From: Candidatus Avelusimicrobium facis
GTDB lineage: Bacteria > Elusimicrobiota > Elusimicrobia > Elusimicrobiales > Elusimicrobiaceae
NCBI GenBank assembly: GCA_900762815.1
Contig: CAAFHX010000051.1
Coordinates: forward strand, 1 to 41,410
Direction of reading: 5' to 3'
Length of the DNA stretch: 41,410 nucleotides
The number at the start of each line of letters is the position of its first letter. Within the stretch, counting starts at the first letter, position 1. Below the pieces are notes generated by a model that was not told the DNA's origin, made no database searches, and saw nothing but the letters and a program-made list of their open reading frames with translations. The translations under genes and the position numbers were made by a program. Shown here piece by piece: positions 17,062 through 25,382 of this stretch.

Positions 17062-18606
17062 CTATTTTTCCCAAACTACTTGCCCATTTTGAACGGTGTA
17101 ATATTTACCCGTAGAGGGGTCCAACTGACGCCCCGTATTATACCCGTATGGGTTGTATGTTTGCCTGGACAGATTATCCAGCTTGGCTTCATTTCTCCAC
17201 GTTTTCATTTGGCCCTGGTTGGTGTTCTTCCAATTAGAATAATACTCATCCCAGCGGGCATTATTCACTTTAGACAAAGCTCTTTGCTGCGACTGCCCCA
17301 AGACGAGGGTGTCATTCGAGCCCGCAGTTACGCTGCTGCCCCCCATAGAAAAGGTGGTGGAACCGTTGGCCGTTGTCTTGGTAATTTTAAATTTGCCCAA
17401 TTCCTCCGCACTCATGCTGTTCAAGTCATTGTAATTGAGCGTAGAACCCAACTGGCCCCGAACGCCTTCTGCATTATTTAATTTGCCATACTCCGCTTGA
17501 GCAGCCTTGCCCGCTTGGGCATTGGCAAAGGCATTGGCCTGCTGCGCTTGGGCAATATAGTTGCCTAAGGCTTGTTTGCCCAAGTCCAAAGCGGCTTGGC
17601 CCACCATTTTGATAAATTCGGCCGCCATTTCCCGCCAAATCTGGTTTTTATCCTCTTCCTGGGCTTTTTCTTGGGCTTTTTGGTTGGCGTCGTTCACGCC
17701 CTCGTCTAAACCGCTGAGGTCGGCACTGCTGGCGGGGGCATTGGTATCCAGCTGCAAACCGCCCAGCTTATCTAACTTGACGCCGCCGCTGTCGTCCATA
17801 AAAGCTCCGCTGCCTTTGATATTGCCGCCCATCAGGGCCTTTTTGGTATTGAGCAACTTGCCGTCTTTCAAACCGGCGGCGGCCCGGCTGCCCATGGCCG
17901 TTTGATACAACGCTTTGCGCGCGTCCCCGCTGCCCGGGCCTTTCGGGGTAAAGCGGTCGCTGCCTTTTTCTTGGCTGCGGAAGTTAGAAAAGTCCCCCCG
18001 AGGGCCAAAGGTGCCGCTCATCCCGGTGCCGCTGGCGCCTTTTAAGCTGGCGCTGTTTAAGCTGCCCACTTGCGTGCGGGCCCCACCCCCGCGTCCGCCG
18101 GAGCCGCCGTAATACCGCCCCGGCACATACGCGCTGCCTTGGGACGTGGCGGACGTGTCCAGCTCGCCGGCAGCCTCTTCGGCGGCCTCGGCATCCTCGG
18201 CTTGGCGGGCGGCTTTGTCGCTGGCGCTGTAAAGACCGGGGGCGCCTTTGTCCTTCATATCCGGGTATTTAGAGGCCAGGAGGTATTGCTCCGCCTCATC
18301 GGTGGAAAAGGGCATATTGGCCAAATCGTATCCGCGGGTTTCAAAATCAGAGAAATCTTCTTTGTCAGAAGAGCCCGCCAAGCTGCCCAACGTCAGCAGC
18401 GCCACCAGGGCCACCACCGCCACCGCACCGTAGGTGTAGGCTTGGCGGCGGTCCATGGAGTTTAATTTTTTAAAAACATGGCTCAGCGCGCTCCCCTGGG
18501 GGGCGGGCTTTTTGCCGGAGGCATTGAGGGCGGCCGCAGCGGGTTTTTCTTGGTTATTCTGTTTGCCCGCCTTGACCTTAGACCCTTTATTAAACAGGTT
18601 GAACAT
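17062..18606 (-). CDS. Bitopic exported protein of unknown function (array member 1, 514 aa)
   Basis: Unrecognised. The cytoplasmic tail (1-56) is Lys/Ala-rich, and one membrane span lies at 57-78. An acidic stretch (85-150) and a Gly-rich stretch (165-205) follow. Residues 180-280 align by eye with the 1214-residue paralogue ('GSLNSASLKGASG' with 'KELGSASMNLRGG', and both ending in 'GG.KLD' after an Ala/Lys-rich stretch). A helical Gln/Ala-rich segment (305-370) and a Tyr/Asn-rich C-terminus (450-514) end the protein. It is the first gene after a near-consensus promoter, with AAGGGAG seven bases before the ATG, and is thus the lead gene of the array. Confidence 0.83.
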   Translation of the reverse strand: MFNLFNKGSKVKAGKQNNQEKPAAAALNASGKKPAPQGSALSHVFKKLNSMDRRQAYTYGAVAVVALVALLTLGSLAGSSDKEDFSDFETRGYDLANMPFSTDEAEQYLLASKYPDMKDKGAPGLYSASDKAARQAEDAEAAEEAAGELDTSATSQGSAYVPGRYYGGSGGRGGGARTQVGSLNSASLKGASGTGMSGTFGPRGDFSNFRSQEKGSDRFTPKGPGSGDARKALYQTAMGSRAAAGLKDGKLLNTKKALMGGNIKGSGAFMDDSGGVKLDKLGGLQLDTNAPASSADLSGLDEGVNDANQKAQEKAQEEDKNQIWREMAAEFIKMVGQAALDLGKQALGNYIAQAQQANAFANAQAGKAAQAEYGKLNNAEGVRGQLGSTLNYNDLNSMSAEELGKFKITKTTANGSTTFSMGGSSVTAGSNDTLVLGQSQQRALSKVNNARWDEYYSNWKNTNQGQMKTWRNEAKLDNLSRQTYNPYGYNTGRQLDPSTGKYYTVQNGQVVWEK

Positions 18607-18669
18607 AATAGGCTCCCTTTACATAAATATAAAAAATCGCTCTTGTTGACCCGTAAGAAGACGACTCGT

Positions 18670-18738
18670 ACGCTCAAACACAGAGTTTCAATCTTTCGCG
18701 CACCCGGCGCTACTAACAGTATAAACGGATTTGAGCGT
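18670..18738. repeat. 9-bp inverted repeat, one arm inside the array promoter spacer
   Basis: ACGCTCAAA (18670-18678) and TTTGAGCGT (18730-18738) are perfect reverse complements. The second arm lies between the -35 and -10 hexamers and the first lies about 33-41 bases into the leader. The promoter arm is not transcribed, so this cannot be an RNA hairpin. It may be a pair of operator half-sites. A chance match of this size within 160 bp is uncommon but possible. Confidence 0.45.
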
Positions 18739-18746
18739 TTTGTCAA
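18718..18746 (-). promoter_or_regulatory. Near-consensus sigma70 promoter of the bitopic-protein array
   Basis: The minus strand reads TTGACA (18741-18746), a 17-bp spacer, then TATACT (18718-18723), which is 11 of 12 consensus bases with ideal spacing. It lies between the stop of the second tadE-like gene (18769) and the ATG at 18606, giving a leader of about 105 nt. Confidence 0.88.
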
Positions 18747-18768
18747 GCCCGCTGCGCCGCACAAACGG

Positions 18769-19299
18769 CTAGTCCTCCGGGCGGACGAACGGCAGCACGC
18801 GCTCGTTCGGGCCGACATATTTGATGACTTCTAACTGCCCGCCGGTTTCACACAAAAAGTTATACCCTCTTAAGCAGTTTTCGTCCCCTTGGCACAGCTG
18901 CAATTTATCGTACTTGCACAAAAAATTAATCCGGGGCGGCGCGGTAAACACCGTCATGGTAACTTTGGTCCACGTGCCGGAGGTATTGATGGTGAGCTTG
19001 AGGTCCCGCAGGCTCAGAAAACGCAGCATGCCCGGGTTGTTAAAGCCCAAATATTCGCGCACCTTTTTTTCGATGTCCTTTTGCAGGTAGCGGCGGTCCC
19101 AGCGTTGCAAATAGGTGGTGGTGTGGCTTTGCAGCTGGTAGCGGCGGGCGGCGTAAAAGCCCGCAATTTCCAGCTTTTGCGCCAATACCAGCAAGCCGAA
19201 AATTTTAATAATGAACAAAATAAAAATCACCAATACCGGAAACAGCAAGACCGTTTCCGTGGTGGCCTGCCCGCGGCAGGAAGAAAAAAGACGCTTCAT
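18769..19299 (-). CDS. TadE-like pseudopilin, Cys-rich C-terminus
   Basis: 176 residues with a short basic N-tail, a class III (Flp-type) prepilin processing site after Gly10 (G|QATTETVLLFP, with Glu at +5), and a long hydrophobic helix. Processing would be by a TadV/CpaA-type peptidase. TadE proteins are minor pseudopilins needed for Flp pilus assembly. Four cysteines cluster near the C-terminus ('LCKYDKLQLC', 'NCLRGYNFLC'), compatible with two disulfides in the exported domain. The ATG overlaps the stop of the TadG-like gene by 4 bases. This is the last gene of the Tad region before the array promoter, and it is one of two tadE-like genes in the window (the other at 34551). Confidence 0.82.
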   Translation of the reverse strand: MKRLFSSCRGQATTETVLLFPVLVIFILFIIKIFGLLVLAQKLEIAGFYAARRYQLQSHTTTYLQRWDRRYLQKDIEKKVREYLGFNNPGMLRFLSLRDLKLTINTSGTWTKVTMTVFTAPPRINFLCKYDKLQLCQGDENCLRGYNFLCETGGQLEVIKYVGPNERVLPFVRPED

Positions 19300-20411
19300 G
19301 GGGCCAACCTCACACTATATTTGGGGAGGGGGTTGGGCCACACGCAGTTGTTGTTGGAGCGCGGGCAAGAGACCGACACCGTATTGCGCACATAGGGCTC
19401 ATAGCGCTGGGTGACGTTGATATTAAAGCGGTTGGCCGGCAGCGAAAACTTTTGTTTGAGCACCACCCCATGGGCCAGCTGGCGCAGGCGGCTGCGGCTG
19501 GACGGAGTCAAATAGGCAAATTGGAAGAGGTCGGATTTGATAATACTCTTCATATCCAAATCCAACGGATAGGCCCCGGAGTGCGCCGTGGAGCCCTGAA
19601 AGTCCGCCGTTACATAAAAGCGGGTTTTCCCGATTTCAAAGGGTTTGGAATCCAGCTCAAAGCGGTCTAAGGTGGAGCCGGACTGCTTGCCGCATTCGGT
19701 TTTGCTGCAGTCATGGGTGTTTAAGGCGTAACTCTCACGGAACATGCGCGCGTTTTTGACCGTGTCTTTATACGAATACGTCTGGGAGGCATACACGCTG
19801 CCCGTACGTACAAAAACAGTAGCGTATTCCTTAATAGTTTGCAAGGCAATGCCCGACGCACCGAAGAAGTAATTGTCCGCCAAGGTCTTGTCCGTCATCA
19901 CGTAATAGCCCTCTTCCTCGGGCTTATCTTGCGGGTCCTCCTTCATCCAGCCGCTGCGTTGGCCCTTATAATACTGCATATTCCAATCTTCCGACGCAGC
20001 CGCCGGGATTTTGTTGGCAATGGCACCGCCACGGCCCAGCTCATGGCTGGGGCCGATCGCCGGGAACGCCCCCGCGCTGTAAAAAATGTCAAACACGGTC
20101 AAGTCCTTGCGCGGGTTTTCCGCCGTGGCTTTGGGCGGGAGGGTGTAGCTCATGGTCTTCATGACTCTGTAGGGAAGCGGGCCGTTAATTTGCGCCAAGG
20201 CGTTTAAGTACCCGCTGGTGGCAGACATAGCCGAGTAGGCGGCATTGTCCAAGGCAAACTGCTGGCGGACCTTGGTCATAGACAGCTTGGAGGTTTCAAA
20301 CAGCAGATAAATCACCAAAATAAAAATGGGCGCAAGCATCACCGCAGGCAGCAAAATTTGCGCCCGGCGGCTGCGGCAAGTGGAGAGCACAACACGCGTC
20401 AACCTGTTCAT
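19296..20411 (-). CDS. TadG-like exported protein with N-terminal membrane anchor
   Basis: 371 residues with a basic N-tail (SRRAQ), one membrane helix (about 19-41), and then an exported domain ('RQQFALDNAAYSAM...'), the layout of TadG/pilus-assembly proteins. It lacks a clear Gly-Gln prepilin site. Cysteine pairs lie in 'CSKTECG' and 'CPRSNNNCVW'. The start at 20411 is chosen because its ATG overlaps the stop of the 59-residue pilin gene (ATGA). The longer frame up to 20447 would overlap that gene. It ends with a 4-base overlap into the tadE-like gene. Annotation as TadG rests on topology and context rather than a full domain match. Confidence 0.7.
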   Translation of the reverse strand: MNRLTRVVLSTCRSRRAQILLPAVMLAPIFILVIYLLFETSKLSMTKVRQQFALDNAAYSAMSATSGYLNALAQINGPLPYRVMKTMSYTLPPKATAENPRKDLTVFDIFYSAGAFPAIGPSHELGRGGAIANKIPAAASEDWNMQYYKGQRSGWMKEDPQDKPEEEGYYVMTDKTLADNYFFGASGIALQTIKEYATVFVRTGSVYASQTYSYKDTVKNARMFRESYALNTHDCSKTECGKQSGSTLDRFELDSKPFEIGKTRFYVTADFQGSTAHSGAYPLDLDMKSIIKSDLFQFAYLTPSSRSRLRQLAHGVVLKQKFSLPANRFNINVTQRYEPYVRNTVSVSCPRSNNNCVWPNPLPKYSVRLAP

Positions 20412-20587
20412 TTTGGCAAAAGTTGCCCGACAAAGGCAAACATCCAACGGACAATATCATTATGAAACGCAGTAATAAAAGCAGACAAGATGACCAATAT
20501 GCTGCCTAACATCAGCATATATTCAATAGAGGCCTGCCCGCTGCGGCTGCGGCGGAGCCGGCGCCAAGCTGCTTTTATTCTGCGCAT
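20408..20587 (-). CDS. Flp-type pilin, 59 aa
   Basis: A short gene encoding an Arg-rich leader (MRRIKAAWRRLRRSRSG) followed by the class III prepilin signature G|QASIEYMLMLG with Glu at +5. A hydrophobic helix and a short polar C-terminus ending QLLPK complete the protein. Cleavage after Gly17 would give a mature peptide of about 42 residues, in the size range of Flp pilins. The start lies 4 bases after the response-regulator stop, and the stop overlaps the TadG-like start (ATGA). Strict packing on both sides and the conserved signature support a real gene despite its size. Confidence 0.87.
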   Translation of the reverse strand: MRRIKAAWRRLRRSRSGQASIEYMLMLGSILVILSAFITAFHNDIVRWMFAFVGQLLPK

Positions 20588-20591
20588 AGAC

Positions 20592-21278
20592 TTACTCTTC
20601 GTCTTCGGTAAATTTCGTCCCTTCCGAGGAAATCAGTCCCTTTTCTATGGCCTTGACCACGGCCTCGGTGCGGCTGCTGACCCCCAGCTTGTGGAACGCG
20701 CTGTTCAAATGGTTTTTAATGGTCTTTACGCTGCAACCCAGCTCTTTGGCCAGCTCTTTATTGCTGAGTCCCTTGCCCAAAAAGTCCATGACTTTGATTT
20801 CCGTCTTGGTCAGCGTGGCTTGGCTGGGCATACCGCCCTCGCCCATGCGGCGCAACCCGTGCAGGAGTTTGCCCATCAGCTGCTGCGGAATCATCAACCC
20901 TTCCGCCGTAAAAGTTTTAATGGAGTTGACCAGCTCCGCCGCAGGCAACATTTTAGACAAATACCCGTTGGCCCCGGCCTGAATGGCATCCAAAACATGG
21001 GCTTCGTCTTCAAACGAGGACAACATCAGCACATTCACTTCCGGCGCGGTCTGGCGGATTTGCTTGGTGGCGGCAATGCCGTCCAATTTGGGCAGCTTGA
21101 TGTCCATCAGCACCACATCGGGTTTAAGTTTCTTGGCCAAGGCCACCGCTTGCAGGCCGTCAGCCGCTTCGCCGACCACTTCTATCCATTTCTCCCCGGT
21201 CAGCACATCTTTAATGCCCTCCCGGAAGAGGGTTTGGTCATCTGCAATAAGCACTTTGACTTTTTTCTTCTTATTCAT
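20592..21278 (-). CDS. NarL/LuxR-family response regulator
   Basis: 228 residues. The receiver domain has acidic residues near 13-14, phospho-acceptor D59 (LMDIKLP) and conserved K109. The C-terminal LuxR-type helix-turn-helix ('LSNKELAKELGCSVKTIKNH') binds DNA. It is likely phosphorylated by one of the two kinases encoded just upstream and is the only DNA-binding regulator in the window. It is therefore the obvious candidate to act on the array promoter at 18718 or the Tad promoter. The ATG at 21278 is preferred over the TTG at 21305 because a GGGAG lies upstream and the domain starts right after it. The next gene is a pilin, 4 bases away. Confidence 0.93.
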   Translation of the reverse strand: MNKKKKVKVLIADDQTLFREGIKDVLTGEKWIEVVGEAADGLQAVALAKKLKPDVVLMDIKLPKLDGIAATKQIRQTAPEVNVLMLSSFEDEAHVLDAIQAGANGYLSKMLPAAELVNSIKTFTAEGLMIPQQLMGKLLHGLRRMGEGGMPSQATLTKTEIKVMDFLGKGLSNKELAKELGCSVKTIKNHLNSAFHKLGVSSRTEAVVKAIEKGLISSEGTKFTEDEE

Positions 21279-21307
21279 GTGTTGTTCGCTCCCGTACAGC
21301 GTCAAAA

Positions 21308-22429
21308 TCAGTTGCCGCTTACCGGCAAGGTAAAGTTAAAGCTGGCGCCTTTGCCCAGGCCCTCGCTCTGCGCCCAAATGCGCCCGCCGTGATTGGTTAC
21401 AATATCTTTGGCAATAGACAGCCCCAAGCCCAGGCGGCCCACACGGCTTTTGTCGCCCACTTGGGTAAAGCTGGTAAACAGCTCGGGCGCTTGCTGCGGG
21501 TCAATGCCGTCGCCAGAGTCCGTTACCGACACTTTAGCATTTTTTTCATCCAGTTTGCTGACTTTCACGGCAATACGCCCGCCGTCGGGCGTGTGGCGCA
21601 CGGCGTTTTCCAAAATATTAGAGATCACCTGGCGGATGCGTTTCTCGTCGGCAAACACCGGGATTTCCCCCGCACTTTCAAAGGTAACGTCTATGCCACG
21701 CTTGTCGGCTTTGTCCTTAAAAATTTCTGCGGTCTTTTTGAGGCTGCCCGTCAATTCAAAGTTGCTCTTTTCAATGCGCAGCTTGCCCTTTTCTATGGCG
21801 GCCCAATCCACCAAGTCTTTAATCAGGTGCTCTATTTGCGCCACGGATTCGTCCATATAAGACATTTTTTTGGCCTGGTCCTCGTTAGGGGTCATCTTCT
21901 TTTTGAGCATATCAAAACTCATCTTTAAGGTCATCAACGAATTGGACAAGTCATGCGACACAATGGAAAAGAATTTGGACTTCATATTATTCAGGCGGTC
22001 CAAATCGGCATTGCGCACCTTCAGCTGGGCCAGCAATTCTTTGTTGCTTTGTTCCAAGAAATATTTATCCAGGGCGCGGTTGATGGCGCGTTTTAAATAG
22101 TCAAAATCCACCGGCTTAATCAAAAAGTCATACACCGATTCCTTCATCGCTTCCATAATGGAGTTAAGCGAAGCGTACGCCGTAATCATCAGGATTTGGC
22201 TGTCTTGGTTGAAGGAGCGGATTTTGCGGATGAGGTCCAAGCCCGTTTCATCGGGCAGGTTGTAGTCCATTAAAATCACGTTAAAAAATTCAGACGACAC
22301 CAAATCCATGCACTCCTTGCCGTCGGCGGCTTGATAGACCTTGTAGCCTTCAATCTCCAGCAAGTCCGCCAGCGTTTCGCGCAGGTTGTTGTCATCGTCC
22401 ACGACTAAAATTTTTACTTGTTTATCCAT
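21308..22429 (-). CDS. Receiver-histidine kinase hybrid without sensor domain
   Basis: 373 residues, cytosolic. The N-terminal receiver domain carries D55 (LMDYNLP) and K105. A coiled linker follows, then a HisKA dimerisation domain with H159 in 'SIVSHDLSNS', then a HATPase domain with the N-box 'NILENAVRH' (271-279), 'DSGDGI' and 'GLGLSIAKD'. The receiver-first, kinase-second order suggests it takes phosphate or a signal from another kinase, here probably the 627-residue sensor whose 3' end overlaps it by 8 bases. Output to the adjacent NarL regulator is likely but inferred. Confidence 0.92.
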   Translation of the reverse strand: MDKQVKILVVDDDNNLRETLADLLEIEGYKVYQAADGKECMDLVSSEFFNVILMDYNLPDETGLDLIRKIRSFNQDSQILMITAYASLNSIMEAMKESVYDFLIKPVDFDYLKRAINRALDKYFLEQSNKELLAQLKVRNADLDRLNNMKSKFFSIVSHDLSNSLMTLKMSFDMLKKKMTPNEDQAKKMSYMDESVAQIEHLIKDLVDWAAIEKGKLRIEKSNFELTGSLKKTAEIFKDKADKRGIDVTFESAGEIPVFADEKRIRQVISNILENAVRHTPDGGRIAVKVSKLDEKNAKVSVTDSGDGIDPQQAPELFTSFTQVGDKSRVGRLGLGLSIAKDIVTNHGGRIWAQSEGLGKGASFNFTLPVSGN

Positions 22430-24305
22430 AGCGGGTATCTCCGGTTTTACGATAAATTGTCAAATAAATTTCAAAAACAGCTCCGCCCGTGGCGCGGTTG
22501 TGTATAAACATTTTGCCTTTGTGGCGGCCGACGGCCTTGCGCACCACGGCCAAACCCAACCCGGTGCCGCGGGCTTTGGTGGTAAAGAACGGGGAGAAGA
22601 TTTTTTCCTTCAATGCGTCCGGCACGCCGGGGCCTTCATCGGCCACGTAAATGCAGACCACCTTTTTGCCCACGCGGGTGCCCAGGGTAACAGTGCCTTG
22701 GCCCTGCATGGCCTCGCACGCGTTGGAAATTAAATTGCGCACGGCCTGTTTCATTTCCTCCGCATCTATTTTCAGGTGTACACTCTCCGGGTCCAGCTTC
22801 TCCTGCAAGCGGATTCCGCTGGAAGCCGGGAAGGACAGCAGCAGATCATGCAAATAGCTGTTTAAGTCAATGGTGCTTAAAATCATATCGCGGCTGCGGG
22901 CAAAGCCCAGCACCTCGCTGATGATGCTGTTGGCCTGTTTGATTTCCGCCTCAATGATAGAAAATTGTTTAATGAGCTTGGCGTCTTTGGGCGGTTCAAT
23001 GGTCTTAATCAGGCGTGTGGCATTGCTGATAACGGCCAACGGATTGCGGATTTCGTGGCTGATGATAGAGGCCATTTGCCCGATGGCGGCCAAACGCTCG
23101 GTCTTGACCAGCTCATCGGTGGCGGCCTTCAGTTCGGCCGTACGCTGCTGCACGCGCAACTCCAATTCTTTGTTCATCCCGGCCAATTCCTGTTGGGCAC
23201 AGACCAGGGCGTTTTTGCGATCACGCAGCACCTGCGCCATATGCAAAAAGACCCGCGCCAATTGGCCGATTTCATTGCGGGGAATAATTAAATCTTGCTC
23301 TTGGGGCATATAGTCTTCTTCCTGCTCCAGCTTGACGGCGGCCTCTTGCAAGCGGCGCACCGGGCGGACAATGGGGCTGATGACAAAATATCCGGTCAGC
23401 AGCACAAACGCTATCATCACCAACAAAATAACTAAAACGTCCCACAAAGAGTGAAAGGTGCTTTCCAGCAGCAAACGGCGGATGGTGTCCGCCGGCTGTT
23501 GCACATACACCGTCCAACGCATCACGGGGACTTGCGCCCGGGAGACCAGCACTGCCTGCCCATCCGGCAGCTCCAGCCGGGCCCCGTTGCGCGTGTCCAA
23601 AGCCTGTTGCCAACGCTGCAACCGCGCACGCAAGGGCAAGTTCTCTTCCAAGGCCAAACCACCCTCGGCCCCGCTATACGAAATTAAGCTTCCGTCGGCG
23701 CTGGTAACGGCGACAAACAAATCCTCCGGGTAACTCTCCTGCAGCGCACTGCCCAGGGTGGCTAAATTCATCTCCACCACCAGCACGCCCGTGATTTTTA
23801 CGTCCCTTAAATGCCGGCGCAGCGGGAACGCCATTAAAGCGTAGAGCTGGCCGTTGACCCGGTTAACAGAGCCCACATAATCTTTCCCTTGCGCTACGCA
23901 GGCATGTAAGATATTGTCCAGCTCGGAGGCGTAGCTAAAGCGGCTGCTTTCTTCGCTGGAATAAAACAATTGGCGCCCTTTGTTGTTCAAAACGGAAATA
24001 TGCGTGATTTCGGGGTTTTTGATGCGCAAATAGTCAATGTCTTCTTTGTCAATAAAGGGATGGCCGCCGAAATCGGTGTGCAGGTCGGTAAAGACGGAAA
24101 AGAACTGCGCCTTGCGGCTAATTTCCTCGGACAGAACAGAGGCAATCTGCCCGGCTACGGTACGCTGTTTGTCTAAAATTTCATTCTGCAGGACGCGGTT
24201 GTCCACGCGCAGCACATGCCAGCCGATGAGTAACACCGGCAAGGCAGATACAACACTTAAGGCTAAAATGGCTCTGGAAAAAAGGCGTCCTGTTTTTTGG
24301 CTCAT
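22422..24305 (-). CDS. Membrane sensor histidine kinase (Cache-HAMP-HisKA-HATPase)
   Basis: 627 residues. The first span is at about 13-33, followed by a large periplasmic region (34-285) with Cache-like features ('[18 protein letters not shown]', '[10 protein letters not shown]'). The second span is at about 288-312, then HAMP, then a coiled coil. HisKA has H417 in '[12 protein letters not shown]'. The HATPase has '[10 protein letters not shown]', 'DEGPGVP' and 'GTGLGLAVV'. It autophosphorylates in response to a periplasmic ligand. The gene overlaps the hybrid kinase by 8 bases, forming a three-gene signalling cassette placed between Tad structural genes and the downstream pilin/tadG/tadE set. 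Confidence 0.93.
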   Translation of the reverse strand: MSQKTGRLFSRAILALSVVSALPVLLIGWHVLRVDNRVLQNEILDKQRTVAGQIASVLSEEISRKAQFFSVFTDLHTDFGGHPFIDKEDIDYLRIKNPEITHISVLNNKGRQLFYSSEESSRFSYASELDNILHACVAQGKDYVGSVNRVNGQLYALMAFPLRRHLRDVKITGVLVVEMNLATLGSALQESYPEDLFVAVTSADGSLISYSGAEGGLALEENLPLRARLQRWQQALDTRNGARLELPDGQAVLVSRAQVPVMRWTVYVQQPADTIRRLLLESTFHSLWDVLVILLVMIAFVLLTGYFVISPIVRPVRRLQEAAVKLEQEEDYMPQEQDLIIPRNEIGQLARVFLHMAQVLRDRKNALVCAQQELAGMNKELELRVQQRTAELKAATDELVKTERLAAIGQMASIISHEIRNPLAVISNATRLIKTIEPPKDAKLIKQFSIIEAEIKQANSIISEVLGFARSRDMILSTIDLNSYLHDLLLSFPASSGIRLQEKLDPESVHLKIDAEEMKQAVRNLISNACEAMQGQGTVTLGTRVGKKVVCIYVADEGPGVPDALKEKIFSPFFTTKARGTGLGLAVVRKAVGRHKGKMFIHNRATGGAVFEIYLTIYRKTGDTRYG

Positions 24306-24335
24306 GGTTATGTTTGAAAAATCCGCTTATTGCAG

Positions 24336-24366
24336 GCGGGGGCCGGGATCGCTCCCAAGCCCCCGC
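24336..24366 (-). other. GC-rich hairpin between thioredoxin-like and kinase genes
   Basis: GCGGGGGC (24336-24343) pairs with GCCCCCGC (24359-24366), and an inner GGGA/TCCC can extend the structure. The nearest T-run on the minus strand is about 14 bases past the stem, so it is a poor intrinsic terminator. The 92-bp gap holding it is the largest in the Tad region, so it may partly separate structural and regulatory genes. A weak TTGGGA-18-TGCAAT promoter-like pair overlaps it. Confidence 0.45.
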
Positions 24367-24397
24367 TGTCTAAAAATCCCTGTGTGTGCTGCGGTGC

Positions 24398-25360
24398 TTA
24401 GCAGCTGCCCGCCGGGGCGGCCTTGCCGCCTTGCTGCCGGGCATTGGCCGGGTTTAAAAATTCCAAACCGGGCTTTTGGGAAACGCTGCCGAAATCCAAT
24501 TGTTCTTTGCCTTCCCACAAGAAGCTCGGAGAGGCATTCATGCCGTACTCATCGGCGTAAGCGGCCTCGGCCTTGAGCAATTCCACCCCTTCGGTGTCAA
24601 ACTTTTTCATAATCTTGTTGGGGTTGATGCCGGCTTCTTTCATGGCCTTATCCCAGCGGCTGGAGCGGTAGTCTTGGTTGCGGATTTCCAAATATTTCCA
24701 AAATTTGGCGGGGTAATATTTGGCGATGAGCAACTGGCGAATGTTTTCTTCCCACTCGGCCGAGCCGTGCAAGCTTTGGAACGCTTGGGCGTCTTTGTCG
24801 TAACTGACGATATAGCGCACCTTGATGGTTTTGTCGGCGGGGATTTTGCCGTCTTTTTGCGCCTGGATAATCAGATTTTCCGCCATAGCGCCGTAGGGGC
24901 ACTGGGACATGACAAACACTTCCAGCACGCCCGGTTGGGCGATTTTGTCCTGATACACGCCCGTGCGGCTCACTTGCGGCAAAATCAAATATTTGCCGGT
25001 TTCCTTGATGTAGCCGGCTTTAATGGGCTGCTCAAATTTTTCCAGGGCCTTGGGCGTTTTGGCCAGCAGGTAAACGGGCAAAAAGTGATAGTCCACATTG
25101 GCTAGTTCTGCCTCTTGTTTGGCTTGGGCGGCGTCCATCGTGGTTACTTTGGCTTCGCCTTCCAAAAAGTTAGCCAGGCCCGCGGTAATCTGCGGGTCGT
25201 GTTTGCCGGAGGCATAATCCGGCGCTTCCACCACCACAAATTCCACCACCGGTTTAGCGGCCGGCTTCTTGGCGGTTTTGGCCCGTTTGGCCGGGGTGTT
25301 GGCGGCTTGCACAGACACGGCCAAAGCGCAGACTACGGCTAAAATCAATAATTTCTTCAT
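24398..25360 (-). CDS. Exported thioredoxin-fold protein with a single CPYG cysteine and a C-terminal cysteine
   Basis: 320 residues. A Sec signal peptide (1-20) is followed by a Lys/Ala/Pro-rich linker. An N-terminal alpha/beta domain precedes a DsbA/thioredoxin-like domain that starts near 145 ('LEVFVMSQCPYGAMAE', C154) and has a Pro-loop 'NASPSF' (276-281). The usual CxxC is reduced to one Cys. The only other cysteine of the mature protein is the very last residue, C320, on a flexible Gly/Ala/Pro tail. It could be a thiol-disulfide reductase, isomerase or chaperone in the periplasm. Exported Cys-rich proteins encoded nearby (510- and 1214-residue array members, TadE/TadG-like proteins) are plausible clients; this is inference. 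AGGAG precedes the start. Confidence 0.8.
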   Translation of the reverse strand: MKKLLILAVVCALAVSVQAANTPAKRAKTAKKPAAKPVVEFVVVEAPDYASGKHDPQITAGLANFLEGEAKVTTMDAAQAKQEAELANVDYHFLPVYLLAKTPKALEKFEQPIKAGYIKETGKYLILPQVSRTGVYQDKIAQPGVLEVFVMSQCPYGAMAENLIIQAQKDGKIPADKTIKVRYIVSYDKDAQAFQSLHGSAEWEENIRQLLIAKYYPAKFWKYLEIRNQDYRSSRWDKAMKEAGINPNKIMKKFDTEGVELLKAEAAYADEYGMNASPSFLWEGKEQLDFGSVSQKPGLEFLNPANARQQGGKAAPAGSC

Positions 25361-25382
25361 CCCTTTATCTCCTCTTTTTAAT

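Noticed and set aside
8435..18606. Array proteins as phage structural or conjugation (VirB-like) proteins
   Set aside because: No capsid, tail, relaxase or VirB4/VirD4-type gene is nearby, and none of the proteins shows VirB8/VirB10 features beyond a single N-terminal span.
24336..24366. Hairpin as an intrinsic terminator dividing Tad and kinase genes
   Set aside because: The T-run is about 14 bases away from the stem, so it was recorded only as a hairpin.
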